Positions 23,334-35,133 of a stretch of DNA of 64,000 nt are shown here, one piece after another. Each line of letters opens with the position of its first letter. The stretch's first letter is position 1. Source of the DNA: Talaromyces rugulosus (taxonomy: Eukaryota > Ascomycota > Eurotiomycetes > Eurotiales > Trichocomaceae); NCBI RefSeq assembly GCF_013368755.1, contig NC_049563.1:1674001-1738000 (forward strand), read 5' to 3'. The notes under the pieces are model-generated. The model saw only the letters and a program-made list of their open reading frames with translations. It did not search any database and had not been told where the DNA came from. A program made the position numbers and the translations under genes.

Positions 23334-23808
23334 TGGAAGATAAATTTAATAATAATTGACGTATTATGCAACTAAAATGTCTATTAAAAAGCCCAGTTAC
23401 CTTAGTCAAAACTTAGCAGATGATTCAGCCAGGTCCATTAAACACGCCTTCACCAAGAATTCCCACTAAGTGGTCCCTTTTTAGTACATTGGATAAAAAA
23501 ATGGTCAAAGAGAATCTACTAGCTCGGCGAGGCTGAAGAGTTCACTAAGCATGCATGTATGGAGCTGGTCAAGTCTTGCACCCGGATCTCCGGGTTCAGG
23601 ACCCAGCTCCTGATGCATGCTTTGTAAGACTTCCATGACCAGTTGACTCAAAGCTATTATTGTAAGTAAATTAGGCCCTAAAATTGGTCCACTAATTATC
23701 TTGAATACAGCACTGGTACCTGGAGAGGAATGTATATAAAAGCTCATGTTAAGCTCCTCCGTTTCAGAAAATGTAGATTTATACAACTGTCTTTGACTAA
23801 GTTTTAAA
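23334..23808. other. Intergenic region inside the oxidoreductase series
   Basis: 475 bp with no supported gene: the 3' end of the SDR gene and the promoter of the next reductase. The minus-strand frame running 23888-23505 overlaps the downstream gene and shows no recognisable content. Confidence 0.5.
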
Positions 23809-25271
23809 ATGGCTGGAAAAGAGTACGATTTCATGCTCTTCGGTGCAACGGGGTATACTGGTCGTCTATGTGCTAAATTCATAGTCAAAAACTACAACAC
23901 CAATACCAGATGGGCTGTGGCAGGGCGTTCTCCCGCAGCCCTTAAGCGTCTAGTTAGCGATTTGGCCGTGTTGAATCCGGATCGGACACCACCAGGTAAG
24001 AATTGTCCTTTCTACCCGGGCTATTCTTTACTTATTTGACGTGTTGAAAGGGGTCGTGACTTTTACCAAGCTGGACGAAGCCGAGATTGGGCCTCTGGTC
24101 CAAAAAACTTGTGTCGTTATCAACGGCATTGGGCCATTCCATCGCTTTTCCACGCCGATTGTAGCAGCGTGTGCTAAATCTGGTACTCACTATGTTGACT
24201 TGTAAGTTAGAAGCCGAGTTACTTCTTGTGTTCTGAATAATGACAGTTTCTACTAGTACCACCGAAACTCTGTGGATGCGAGATATCATAGACAAGTACG
24301 AGAAACTTGCTGTTGAAAGCGGCGCAGTTGTAGGTTCCTCAAGACCTTACAACAGTTTCCCTCTAACAGGATTAGTTGATACCGGGGATAACTCCAGGGG
24401 GTCCACCCGACCTTCTTGCATATCTCATCGCTTCTGAAATTCTCACTATCGATGATTCTGGCACTTCTGAGGTGATCAGCGCGGGAAAACTAGAGTATGT
24501 ATCTGTCTTGATAACACCAGCCATAAATGATACTGACACTGGACAAGTATTCAAGGCATGAGTGGCGGTTCTGCCACAACGGTTCTGGATTCCCTTGCGA
24601 CATGGGGTCCTTGGTGGTTTCTCTTTGGAAACTCATGGATACTGGCACCGCGGGCCACAGTCCCTTCAAAGATCCCACGCCCACCGTTCATGTCCTGGTT
24701 ATTCGGCTATCGACAGGTATCCGAGCTTGGAGGTGCTCTGACGACCTCTTTTGTTGGGATAAACAACGAACCCATCGTACACCGCAGTTGTGCAAAGAAC
24801 CCAAAGCTCTATGGGACGAAATTTCACTTTAAGGAGTACCTCCCTGTGGGCAAGTCTAGGTGGAACTTCTTGTCAGCGGGTTTTGTTCACTTCTGTACTT
24901 ACTTTGGAGTGCTTGTGATCTCTATCCCTCCATTGAGAGCATTGCTCCGAATGTTGTTACCAGCTGCTGGGTTGGGCCCGGACATTGCAGAAGCACGCGC
25001 TGGTGAAAGCGTCGTCTACCATGCTGTTGGGATACCGAGCAGTAGACAAGACATGAGAGCGCATGCGGTGTTCCAGCGACAAGGGAGCCTCTATGAATTC
25101 ACCGCGCTGATGGCGTGTGTGGCAGCGCGAGTCATCCGTGATAAGACTGCCATTCGGGGGTTTCAAGGGGGTTTTTCCACGCCGTCGTCCCTAGGTATGG
25201 AATATGTAGAAGCTCTAAGGGGTGCTGGTGTGGAGATAGGCGTCAGTCTTGAGCCATGTAAACTGCTGTAA
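23809..25271 (+). CDS. Saccharopine-dehydrogenase-like oxidoreductase
   Basis: Proposed exons are 23809-23995, 24051-24201, 24257-24329, 24376-24494 and 24563-25271, giving 412 aa, the usual family size. The N-terminal Rossmann motif is GATGYTG (Gly12-x2-Gly15-x2-Gly18), followed by WAVAGRSPAAL. The middle joins to CVVINGIGPFHRFSTPIVAAC, THYVDFTTETLWMRDII and PGGPPDLLAYLIAS, all characteristic of the YL8A/SCCPDH/enoyl-reductase-like group rather than true lysine-pathway saccharopine dehydrogenase. A hydrophobic span lies near residues 285-315 (CTYFGVLVISIPPLRALL), which suits membrane association. The fourth intron's acceptor (24562, CATGAG) is the weakest junction; it is chosen because it gives the expected Gly-Gly-(S/T) step (LDGGSATTVL). 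Substrate unknown. Confidence 0.8.
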
Positions 25272-25486
25272 TAGTACCATCTGAGTTGTTAGAAATGAAA
25301 GAGGATGTAATTGTAACATGCATTTCTGTTGGCTCCTCAGGATATAAATCATAGATTGACTGCCCGAAAGAATTTCGGTCTTTTGGTGCAGCTGTCAATA
25401 CGTCATGAGATAAACGGCATTGCGGCAAACGTAACCGAGTCCGAATCCCTTTAAAGAAGACATACGGGAAATAGACACACGTGCGC

Positions 25487-26131
25487 ATGATGACGACCAG
25501 CAGAAGCTTCTCATTCGAGAAGGGATTATCGACATCGATGATACAGGAGAAAAAAAAGACTCCTAACCCTATTTCTCGGTTTGGCACGCCCAAACCGGTT
25601 GAAAAAATGATTGGTCTACAAAATATCGCAGCCGTGGAGGAGAGACTTAAAAGACACGACCTCTTTCGGAAAGTACGTAGTCAGGATCTATAATTATAAG
25701 TATATACTAACAAAATGTAGATTGAGTCCTGGGATAAAATATTGAATATCCAAGAAAGAAGAAGTGATATACAGTTTCAAATCCCAGAGTCGCTAATCCG
25801 TATACGATTTGATTCAATAATGCGAGAACTACTAATATGGGAGCATTGGAGATTGCAGAACCTACTTAAAACTTGCCCAGATTCAATCTGGATGACAACC
25901 GAAGCTGCTATGAAATATGAAGTCAGCGACGACAGAAAAGGCTTGCTTGTTAAATGGCAAAGCCGACTACGCCATTTGGTACGCCAATGGCAAGATACAA
26001 TGCCCTTGGTAGTGGAAGCTAAGAAAGAGGGAAATTTCTCTGATGGAATTGGCCAGAGATGTCTCCGCGTGCAAATCCACTTCAGCGCACGCATGGATAC
26101 CTCAGTTATCGTTTACAAGACGATGAAATGA
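25487..26131 (+). CDS. Hypothetical 198-aa protein
   Basis: Exons are 25487-25672 and 25721-26131 with a 48-nt intron (GTACGT...TGTAG), phase 0. Two ATGs stand in tandem at 25487 and 25490. No domain is recognised. The sequence is basic at the start (GKK-type Lys run, FGTPKPVEKM), then mostly helical with many Trp, Arg and Lys (IWEHWRLQNLLK, WQSRLRHLVRQWQDTM). It ends in a short beta-like segment. There is no signal peptide and no membrane span. It follows the reductase on the same strand by 215 bp, so it may belong to the local series or be independent. Base composition is more AT-rich than in the housekeeping genes. Confidence 0.6.
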
Positions 26132-26152
26132 ATACCCAATAAAGGGTCTTTA

Positions 26153-26207
26153 GACCGCTCTTTTTATACTGGAGTTTTTGGACTGCTCTTTTTGGACCGG
26201 AGTTTTT
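26153..26207. repeat. Two imperfect 27-nt tandem copies
   Basis: Copies at 26153-26179 and 26181-26207 share GAC-Y-GCTCTTTTT, a variable five-base block, and GGAGTTTTT. They lie just after the 198-aa gene and before the F-box gene; no function is apparent. Confidence 0.75.
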
Positions 26208-26426
26208 ATATACGATATCGGCCAATTGCTTACTAATCTAATTACAAGGCGGGCCCGACTAGCGCCAGCCGCAGCCGCCAAGCGCCGCAGAGATCGCCAT
26301 CCAGCTCAACCGACCAGTCCTCGCGATATCTTCATTTTATTTCTTGTGCCCTCTTGCTGCACATGTTCCCTCGCCTTCCCACATCTCGGTCAATGCAGGG
26401 GGCTAACCCTGCCCGCGCAGCCCACA

Positions 26427-28705
26427 ATGGCCGCCGTCAACCGCAACATGTTCGACGCCAGCGTGCGTGCAGATCAAATTGGCAACGGATCAATGGTTGT
26501 GGTAGCTTTGCCGCTGAACCTGGTCGCTCACATCGTGTCCTACGTGAGTCGCACGACCCTGGATTTTACAATCCGGCGTTTTTCGGCCACTGACTTTGTC
26601 TGCGCATAGGTTGAGGAGCCCGGCGACCTTGCTCGCATGTGCCGCACGTGCCGGTTGTTCAACTACATGGCCCTCCCCCACCTCTATCGCAAGATTTCTC
26701 TTACCTCGTATGGTCGAATCCGGTACCGAAACGAACAGCCCGAGGGATGGGGCAGTGCCAGTCCCTTCTTGATGGGACTCGACGTCCTAGTGACCAAGCC
26801 TCAGGCCGCTCTCGTGCGCTCCATGACCCTCCGCGGCGAGTGGAAAGAACACGATCTAGAAGAGTATTCGAGAGTCGGACGAGTGCCAGACTCGTCCATG
26901 GTCCTCAATATTTCCGTGAGGGCCGCTCTTGACCGCACTGTCAACATCAGAAGCTTCAAGTAGGTTGAGATTCGCCTCTACCTTGTAATTATTTTTTACG
27001 AGACGGACCGTATCTGACCATGTATGATGTGCCATGCAGCTGGGATCTGAATACAAAGTTGCTAGAAACGGTATATCTGGGTCTCTCACAGCTATCCAAA
27101 CTCACCTCATTATCCATTCGCTTCCCAACAAGTCGACATCCGCGCCCTATATACGTGATTCCGGCAATGCCTCATTTGCGCGCCCTCAGAGTGACCGATA
27201 TTGACCCGCTTTGCTACCCCGACGATATTTCCATTCTTTTAGCAAAAAGCCGCCGCATTCGAGAATTGACGATGCACTGGTCGCCACGGATGCGAGAATT
27301 CCAGGAGCCTAGTGTTCTTGTTCATGACTACTTCCGTCAGTGCACCGCTGAGCACTTGCCCATGAAATTACGAAAAGTGGCGTTTTACAACTTTTATGCC
27401 CGCCGCACATTTGACATGAACTCTGCGTTCGAGGAAGATTTGATTGAAGACATGACTTTTATCAGCAACTGTGGCGCCCCCGCCGGCACCGAGGAAAGTC
27501 CATACTATCTGTCGTTTGTCGACCGCACGTGGCAGGTTGCTCCTCAGCCAAACACGAAATGTTCTTGGAAGAGCATCAGACATGACACATTGACCAAAGA
27601 ATTTTGCGAATTTTTATCCGCGGTGAAAGGCCTGCAAAGATTATATTTTGTCAACCCCCCTCGAACACCTAGCGAGACAATGCAGAGCCCGCGGCAGACC
27701 GGAGGGCAACTGACGAGTGGTCAGATGTTTAACGGCGCAATGGGAACCTCTGCTATGGCTTCCGTGTCTGGGTTATCTCGAGGCGAATCCGCTTCCTCGT
27801 CTCCTCGCTCACCTTCTACGAATCTCAGCCCACATCTCCAACTTCGCGACTCCTTCTTTATCCCCATCATTACAAGCAATGGCGCCACTCTGCGCCATCT
27901 TGTCCTTCCTTCTCGATGGCCGCTGTCAACTTCACTCATCGCTCGCTTGGTGCGAGCCTGTCCTAATTTAGAGCAGCTTGCAATGGCTCCTGAAGTCTCG
28001 GCCATGGAATCTTTTCAATTACTTATCCCGTTTCTGCGCAAGCTTACTGCAATGCGAATCCTCATCGCACCTGGAGAAAGATCTTCTGGTATTCAACCCA
28101 TGTCTCTACGTGCCAACTCGCCAGCGCCTTTCATAAGCTTTTCCGACTTGGCCGACCTCGACGATCGCTTACACCTAGAGAAGATCAGCGCTTTATTAGC
28201 TGACAGAGATATCCACAGTACCTTAAGGATAGCGGGATTGGGCCACAGAGGCTTTGAACTTGGCGAATTCTACCAGATCCCGGTATCAGATGCTAGTCCT
28301 GCGAATGGTGTGGATATGGAAGATCATTCTCGAGACACAACGGATGTAGCCTCAGGCCACCCAGGGCCAGTCATCGCTAGTCCTCTTCCAAATACTATAT
28401 CTACTCTTCCCAACCGACAACCTTTTCGGTCTCCGAATACATCTGCTCCTGGGCGAGGTTCAAACGCGCCAAAATCCGCTTTAGGGAAGCGATCTTGGGA
28501 GGAGGCATCCTCCCCGAAATCCGCTGCTGCGGACTCTCCGTACGATTTCACGATGGTTATGGACTCTGATAATATATACGAAACCCTCCCGTCAGGCGAG
28601 AGAGTTGTTTGGCGGCGTCGGGTGCGGACGGCCAGCCCGGAAGTGCTCAAGAAATGGGAAATTTTCGCGCTTGATTCTCAGGATATGGAGCCTTCTTTCG
28701 ACTAA
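26427..28705 (+). CDS. F-box protein with leucine-rich-repeat-like body
   Basis: Exons are 26427-26543, 26610-26959 and 27040-28705, giving 710 aa. An F-box spans about residues 28-74 (ALPLNLVAHIVSYVEEPGDL, then ARMCRTCRLFNYMALPHLYR) and would bind Skp1 in an SCF ubiquitin ligase. The body has spaced Leu-rich segments (LSQLSKLTSLSIRF, MPHLRALRVTDI, GATLRHLVLPSRW, CPNLEQLAMAPEV), as in LRR/RNI-type substrate receptors, broken by Ser/Pro-rich loops. The C-terminal 150 residues are low complexity with a conserved-looking end (SGERVVWRRRVRTASPEVLKKW). Such fungal F-box proteins are numerous and the substrate is unknown. CAND1, which recycles SCF receptors, is encoded 14 kb upstream; proximity is not evidence of pairing. 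Confidence 0.87.
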
Positions 28706-29844
28706 TAATAATATATAACACAACAGCTATACAAGTCCAGCTTATAGGCTTATTTTTTAAATTTTGTGACATTTTACGGCACACGGATGGGGACCAAATT
28801 ATACAGGACGTCGTCGGATAGAAAAAGCTAAACACTTGTGTTTGACGCATATATTTTAACCACCACACCGCACCCCCCATATATACCCCGTTTTTCTGTT
28901 CGACAAGGGCGTTGGCTAAAAGGACAATTGGGGAAAGGGTTGGTTACCTTGCATATATACATTATTTTGTACATCTATTTGAACGATAGCGATCAAACTC
29001 CACTATACATACCAGTTGACTCAAATCCACACTTTGTATTTCAATATTGATTGATTGGCATCTAGAGCATATGCCATCGAGTATCATATAGTGTTGGATA
29101 ATCATAGTGCTGGATAAATCCGGACCTCTGGTTCCAAATGCATCTAGGAGATCTTATCTTTTCAATATTGAGTAAAATCTGCAAGCTCATTAGAAGAGCG
29201 ACGAGTGGTAGGCGGCTAGGGTAGTGATACATCTGACCGCCCTCGTAGTGGCCCCTTCGACGTTGAATTGTTTGAGATCGATTGCACATATTAGTAGTAG
29301 TATAATTAATACACGATTTCCACATGCAGGTGGCCCTTGCTCGCATTTAACCTGGTGGTGCATTGCGTCAGCGACTGCAGGTGGCCAGTTAAGATCTAGG
29401 CATGCCCTATTCCCAAAAAGGAAATATATTAACATTCCAGCCCTAATTCGATAGCAACCGCCTCTGAAAATCACAATTATATTATATTTAACATAGGTCC
29501 GTTTGAATCAATAGTCATCGAAAAATAATCTTCAACTATTCAGTTTGTATTCTTTCCTAAAAGTAGTGGATTGAGAAGTCATAGATTGTGTCGATCTGCT
29601 GATCCCCCTTTCGTCGGTTATTTGAGTTGTCTCTATTTCCTTTTGTCTTTTTTCTTCTTCTTTCAGATTGATAATTTTGCAGATATTTTTCCCTAGCTCA
29701 GCTCACTCTTTTACGGACAAGTGCCATACAAGAGTTGTCAATAGTCGTCTTTTGCGTGTCTATTCGTCAAGGAGCGCCGAGCCGTTTCAATCACAGGCCA
29801 AATTTGGAGGCCTCTATCTGCTTGGTAGGATAGAAAAGGCAACT
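28706..29844. other. Intergenic region
   Basis: About 1.1 kb with no supported gene, AT-rich with many TATA and TACATA runs. The last 200 bp are C/T-rich and lead into the aspartic protease ATG at 29845. Confidence 0.55.
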
Positions 29845-30990
29845 ATGATTTGGGGAAGCCATGTCCAGGCTGCACTTTATACATGTATTGTGATTGCCCT
29901 GGCATCAGCCGAAGAACATACGAACAAGCACAAGCACAGATCTTCGATCGAGGTTACGCTTGTCCCGGATGATGAATTCTTCGTGGTGCCTATGCAAATT
30001 GGAGACTCGACGCTGAATCTGAGTATCGACACTGGCTCTTCGGATTTGTGAGTTATAACAACAAAAAACAGTCGTCAATATTGTACTGATATTTTTGATG
30101 CTAGATGGACGTTTTCATCCAGACTCTCGCCGGCCGAGCAAATTGGACACAACCTCTACAAACCCTCTCGTCACGCACAGCACCTCGACCATTATAATTT
30201 CACCACGTCGTACGCAGAGGGCACAACTGTCAGCGGCACCGTATATAAAGACAAGATCAAGCTCGGAAGCCTCGAGGCCCTGAATTCATCCGTGCAAGCC
30301 GCCGAAGACGTGCCTATATCGTTTGTCACACAAACATCACGAGACGGTATCTTAGGGCTTGGATTCGGGAATATCAACACCGTGAGGCCGATACCTCAGC
30401 CAACATTCTTCGAGAGTATCAAAGATGAGCTGGAAACCCCGGTATTTACGACTGCACTCCGGCGCGAGGGAGAAAGAGCAGGAAGCCTTGATTTTGGATT
30501 CATCGATCATCGGAAATACAAGGAAGACAACCTCAGCTACACACCCGTCAACCAATCCGATGGCCTCTGGGCGATTCGTCTGGATGGATACACGGTAGGT
30601 GATCTGACAAGCAAACAGTTCCGCGTCGAAACCGTCGCTGTCGACACGGGCACATCGATTCTCATGCTACCAAATCAAATCGTGCACGACTACTACGCCC
30701 AGATCCCGTCGGCGATGAACGAGCCATCCATGAACGGATTTATATTCGACTGTGACGAGGATATCCCCAATCTATCGATGAAGATTGGGGATTATACTGC
30801 CACAATCCCCAGTGATCTCATGGCTTATGCGAAAGTAGGCCAGCTGCATGGCGAAACAAAGTGTTTTGGAAGTTTGCAGAGTCAGAAAGACCTGGGGTTT
30901 TCAGTGCTAGGTCACCCGTTTTTGAAATGTCAATATGTTGTTTTCGATATGGGAGGGATGAGGTTAGGGCTAGGGAAACAGGTGGTTTAA
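29845..30990 (+). CDS. Pepsin-like aspartic protease with signal peptide, short pro-region
   Basis: Exons are 29845-30047 and 30105-30990, giving 362 aa. A signal peptide is clear (HVQAALYTCIVIALASA). The two catalytic aspartates are Asp62 in DTGSSDLW, split by the phase-2 intron, and Asp248 in DTGTSILML. The flap Tyr lies in TSYAEGTTVSG. A C-lobe Cys pair (FDCDEDIP and ETKCFG) and the ending LGHPFLKCQYVVFDMGGMRLGLG are typical of family A1. Only about 35 residues separate the signal peptide from the mature fold, much shorter than the pro-peptide of fungal pepsins such as aspergillopepsin, so activation may differ. No Ser/Thr-rich GPI tail is present, so it is probably secreted or vacuolar. 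Introns elsewhere were not needed to keep the frame. Confidence 0.88.
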
Positions 30991-31194
30991 TTATGTGTAA
31001 CTAGAAACAGCCACACTTGGTGACAGTAGAAGTTGATATTCGAGCGGGTATCATATATCGACTCTACACCGAGTGATAAATACAAGAGAAAATTTTTTTT
31101 CAACAAGCAAAAAAGACCAAAAGGGGAATAAATAATCAAACGCAATTATAGACAAAAGCAAAAACTCATTACATCATCAATATGTACGGCTTAA

Positions 31195-34100
31195 TCAAAT
31201 GAAGGAAGGGTGATCATTGCTCGGCATAGGATCAGCACCATCAGCAGCGCCACCGCCACCAGCAGAGCCGCCAGCATGTCCATCTTTATCGTAGCCCTCG
31301 TTGAGGAGAACTTCCAGCATATCGAATTCTCCTAGCATCGGGCCAGTGCCTCCCAGTCCCTGATCAACTGCCCCCGTAGAATTGTTGAAGAATTGATCCA
31401 GTGGTAACGCAAACCAGTCAGGGAGGCCACCTTCGTGCACCATTGACGCGGGCTCGTCAAGCTTCGGGGGTGTATCGTTGGGGTCGTAATAGCTATGGTA
31501 AACCGAAGGGGGAGGTGGCATAAAGGAAACCCCAATGTTAGACGAATTGATGGGCTGAGCCGGGATATTTGCTAAAGGGTCATGGTAGCTTGTGACGGGT
31601 TGATTGGTATGGTCAACATGATAATTAACATTGTGGCCTGTATTCTGTGGATGTGGCCATTGGTGATGTGCTTCCCTACGGATCTGTGGGTTGTCCTTGG
31701 TCGGCCTGGGAGACGAAAGTCGCGAGTCTGGTTGAGAATTGCGTTCATTCCCCTCGCCATCAACGCCTCGATCTGTTGGTGCGAACCGTAGAAACCTTGT
31801 GCGGATGTTCGTTGTCAGCAGCTCCAATAGGCGAGAAATCGTATTGCTAAGGTGAACATCGTCAACAACACAGGTTCGTAGAGCTTCTATAGTTCGGTCT
31901 TGCAGAGCTAATGACACACGAACGTCGTCCTCGGTTGCTCCCAGAGTAAATGTCTATTTCAACATGTTAGACCGGAATCTCGCAAGCTAGTGTATAGTTG
32001 AACTTACCTTGAGAATAAAAATCATCCCGGATAGGACTCTGAAGAATGTTCTGACAGGGCAATGCTTCAGATGATCCCCCGGGACGAGGCCTTCGAGCAC
32101 AATTGAAAGGATCCTCCGCGAAGCATCCACCACTTCTTGAATATACTTCTCGTTGACACGATAGAGCTCCATAAGCACCCGAAGGGACCCGGAGGCGGAA
32201 GATTTGTTGGATGGTTCATTATTGATTGCTGTCCACCGTTCCACCACTGCCTGCAATGCCAAGCAGTTGACGTAGACACCTTGTCATGGTCAGTTTAAAA
32301 GTGTTTAGTAGTAACGTGTGGGTGACTTACGGGTGTATTCGTATTCGATAGCCAAGATATTGCGCATTTGAGGAGACACTATAATTGTTCAGTTAAAACA
32401 TCCCAAAGTCAAGTCGGGTTCACTTACGAGGAACACTCTCCATGTTGGCTTTGAAAGCCTGTAGCCTCGGAATGAACTCGGCAATTCGTTCCTTATAACG
32501 TCCAGTCTGGATGAGCTCCGATGATTTCTCCTTGGATGGAAAAAGGTCTGAATTGCTCAGAGACATGATCCTTGATATCTGGACCCAGAGGTCCTGCATC
32601 CGATCCGTGGAAAGGTCGACATCAGAAGCATCTTGCGGGGATAGTGGTTCAATATCACCGCTCCATTTGTCCAGCGGCAGCATTGAAGGAATACCAAGCC
32701 GCCCACTGCTTTGCGTGATATAAACAATTATGAGCCGGCGCACTCGGCGTTTGCGCATTTGCTCTTCGACAGATTCCTGGCCGCTGAGATCCTTCAGGTC
32801 AAATACGCCCAGCTCAAAGGCCAGGGCTTGCGCAGTGCTCAGCAGCATCCATGACATTCGATCTGAGCGCCATGTGGGCTCCAGCCATTTCTGAAAGGCA
32901 AGCCGCCCTTCAAGACCTCCGCCAGGCTGGTTTCGACCTTCGCCGTCTCCGTCACCACGTGTCTGTAACAGGGCATCCGTATCTAACAAAGTATTCTCGT
33001 CATCACCAGGAGGGAAATGCAGGTTCCTCGGATGCCAGTCTGTCAGTATAAGGAGAGCTTCTACTGTGCCCAGAGAGCGTAGGTTGCCTCGTAAAGACGC
33101 CGATGCTGGAGGGGGTCCGATGTCAAGAGACCTAGGGGTGCTCATTCCGACCGAGTTGCCGGCGAATTTCTCTTGTCCCCAGAACAGACGTTCAATCATT
33201 CCACGGAGGTATGCCCAAAGCCGGTCGTGGATATAGTAGCCTCGAGTGTGGGAACCATCACCTTTCGGCTTCATATGGCGCGAAGCGGTTGTCAGCATCG
33301 CTACTGCCAGTACAGGTTCGTCGGTGAGCAAAGCTCGGTGAGTAGAGGGTGGAGAGAAATCCGGAATCACGATTGGGCTTAGTGGAGCGAGATGTTTATA
33401 GTAACTGTGTGAGGGTTAGTAATTGAATATAAATGGGCATATAAAGTTCTTACTATGCAACGTAGGCCATGGCTTCTTCTACAGTAAGCCATCCGGCGCG
33501 AACGAATCGCAGGCGAGACCATGCTTTCACAGCGTCCAGGTAGCCAGGATCCTGAGTCGGGCTCACACCGTGCTTCCGGTAATCTGAACCATGCGTATTG
33601 GCATATCCTTCCGCTGCGGTAGAGTGCTCAGTTTTGGTATACGAGTGGCGGGCATTTCTCGAAAACACCCCGGGGCCCGTTGGGATTTGCCCGCCATATG
33701 AAGCACCGGATTGACGTGCTTGGTTTTCCAGGTTTTGGCGATTCAAATCCTCTGTCCTCCCCGCGGCTTCGGACAGCAGGTGCAAAGCATCATGGGTGTT
33801 AGAAATGGTGGGGAACAGCAAATCGGCTGCGGTCTTGTTCATGACGTGCTGCCTGCTTTCTATCCCAGCTGAAGCTCGACTTGGCATCGAGTATGTCCCC
33901 GACGGCTGCACGTTCTTCGCGTCGCGGAAGTGTGTCGCCGGCTGAGCGCTGGGCTGGTAATGTTCCTTCTGGGCGACCGACGCTGAGCGATGGACAGAGG
34001 ACGAAGGAGAAGTTTCAGGCCATTGCGGCTTTGTAATGCCTCCTCCACTCGCCTCATACGAGGCAGACGAAGGCGGCGCATACGGCGACTCGTTGTTGTT

Positions 34101-34565
34101 CCCGTTGCTTCCTATACTTGGCGACTCGCTATAGGACACCTCGCCGATCATCATGCGCCTATCGCGCCGCAGAGGACCGTCTGGTTCGTGGTCGGTGGCA
34201 TCAGAGGCCTTGCGCTTCCTCCTGGTCGCGGAGAATTCGCATCGTTTGCTTTCGCGGCGGCATCGCACGCATGGTGGAGGACGCGGGTTATCGACGCCTG
34301 TCAATTGTCCAGGTCAGTATATATAAAACACCGAAAGCAACAGGTTAAACGCACTTCCAAGATCGCACTTGACCTTGCGTTTACGACACGGGTCGCATGC
34401 CTGGTATCCGCGACGGTGGGCAGCGGCGGCCGCAGCAGCAGCAGCAGCGTCGGAGCCCTGGTAGACAGCCTCGCTGTTTGTAGCGGTAGCGCTGTTGGGC
34501 AGGACATCCTGCATCATCTGGGCATCGGCAGTGGACTCCATCTCCATCATGCTGGTGGTCGGCAT
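31195..34565 (-). CDS. Large Zn2Cys6 fungal-specific transcription factor
   Basis: Minus-strand exons are 34565-34355, 34297-33454, 33404-32428, 32378-32331, 32279-32008 and 31953-31195, giving 1036 aa. The zinc cluster is Cys57, 60, 67, 80, 83 and 90, with an unusually long 12-residue central loop (DLGSVDNPRPPP) that the first intron interrupts. A ten-residue Ala run precedes it at about 40-49. Basic RRKRK follows the cluster. The middle (about 350-780) resembles the fungal regulator effector region: PIVIPDFSPPSTHRALLTDE, YIHDRLWAYLRGMIERLFWG, and LVPGDHLKHCPVRTFFRVL. The C-terminal 150 residues are Pro, Gly and His-rich and end in a Gly/Ala stretch. The long loop recalls the Aro80/War1-like type, but I do not assign it. 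It converges on the protease gene with 204 bp between stops. Confidence 0.88.
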
Positions 34566-35133
34566 CGCCTTCTATCGGCACGGAGTGGGTGAGGTCGCGA
34601 GGGAATTGCCGATGCAAAGCGAGCGACAGCGTGCATCAACTTATCAAGGCGGTCACGGCGGGGCTGATAAATGTCCGAATCACCTGTTCTGACTCAACCA
34701 AGTCCACTCCGCAGCAATACACTCGCAATTCTCGCAAAGAAGAAAATAAAAATCGGGACAGTGTTATTATTATGATTACGGTGCACGAACAATAGCAAAG
34801 ACCCGTACCCCAGAATTCGCTTGTCTCCGGCCCCAGCCGGCCAAATGCGGGGAGATCTCCAGCAAATTTTGCTCACATACGACCTCGATTAATTTTAGAT
34901 AATATTAACTAAGACCCAATAAAAGTGGTTCGCCTGTTGATTATTATTGATTGATTTACACGTGCAGTTGAAAGCCATGCTAGATGGCTGCTGGGGGAGA
35001 TCAAGGGAGATCTAGGGGTGGCGCCCATTAGCAGTTAGGGTAAATTCTTCTCATGAATGGTAAGCTTTTTTTCTTCAAATATCATTCGCCAATGGTCATG
35101 TGTCCAGCGTATGTGTCCAAGTACGTAGATTGT
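34566..35133. other. Intergenic region between two minus-strand genes
   Basis: 568 bp with no supported gene. It holds the promoter and leader of the large Zn2Cys6 gene and the 3' end of the UVRAG gene. Confidence 0.5.

Noticed and set aside
33990..34592. 200-codon plus-strand frame
   Set aside because: It is antisense to the Zn2Cys6 gene's first two exons and reads as Arg/Ser-rich shadow sequence.
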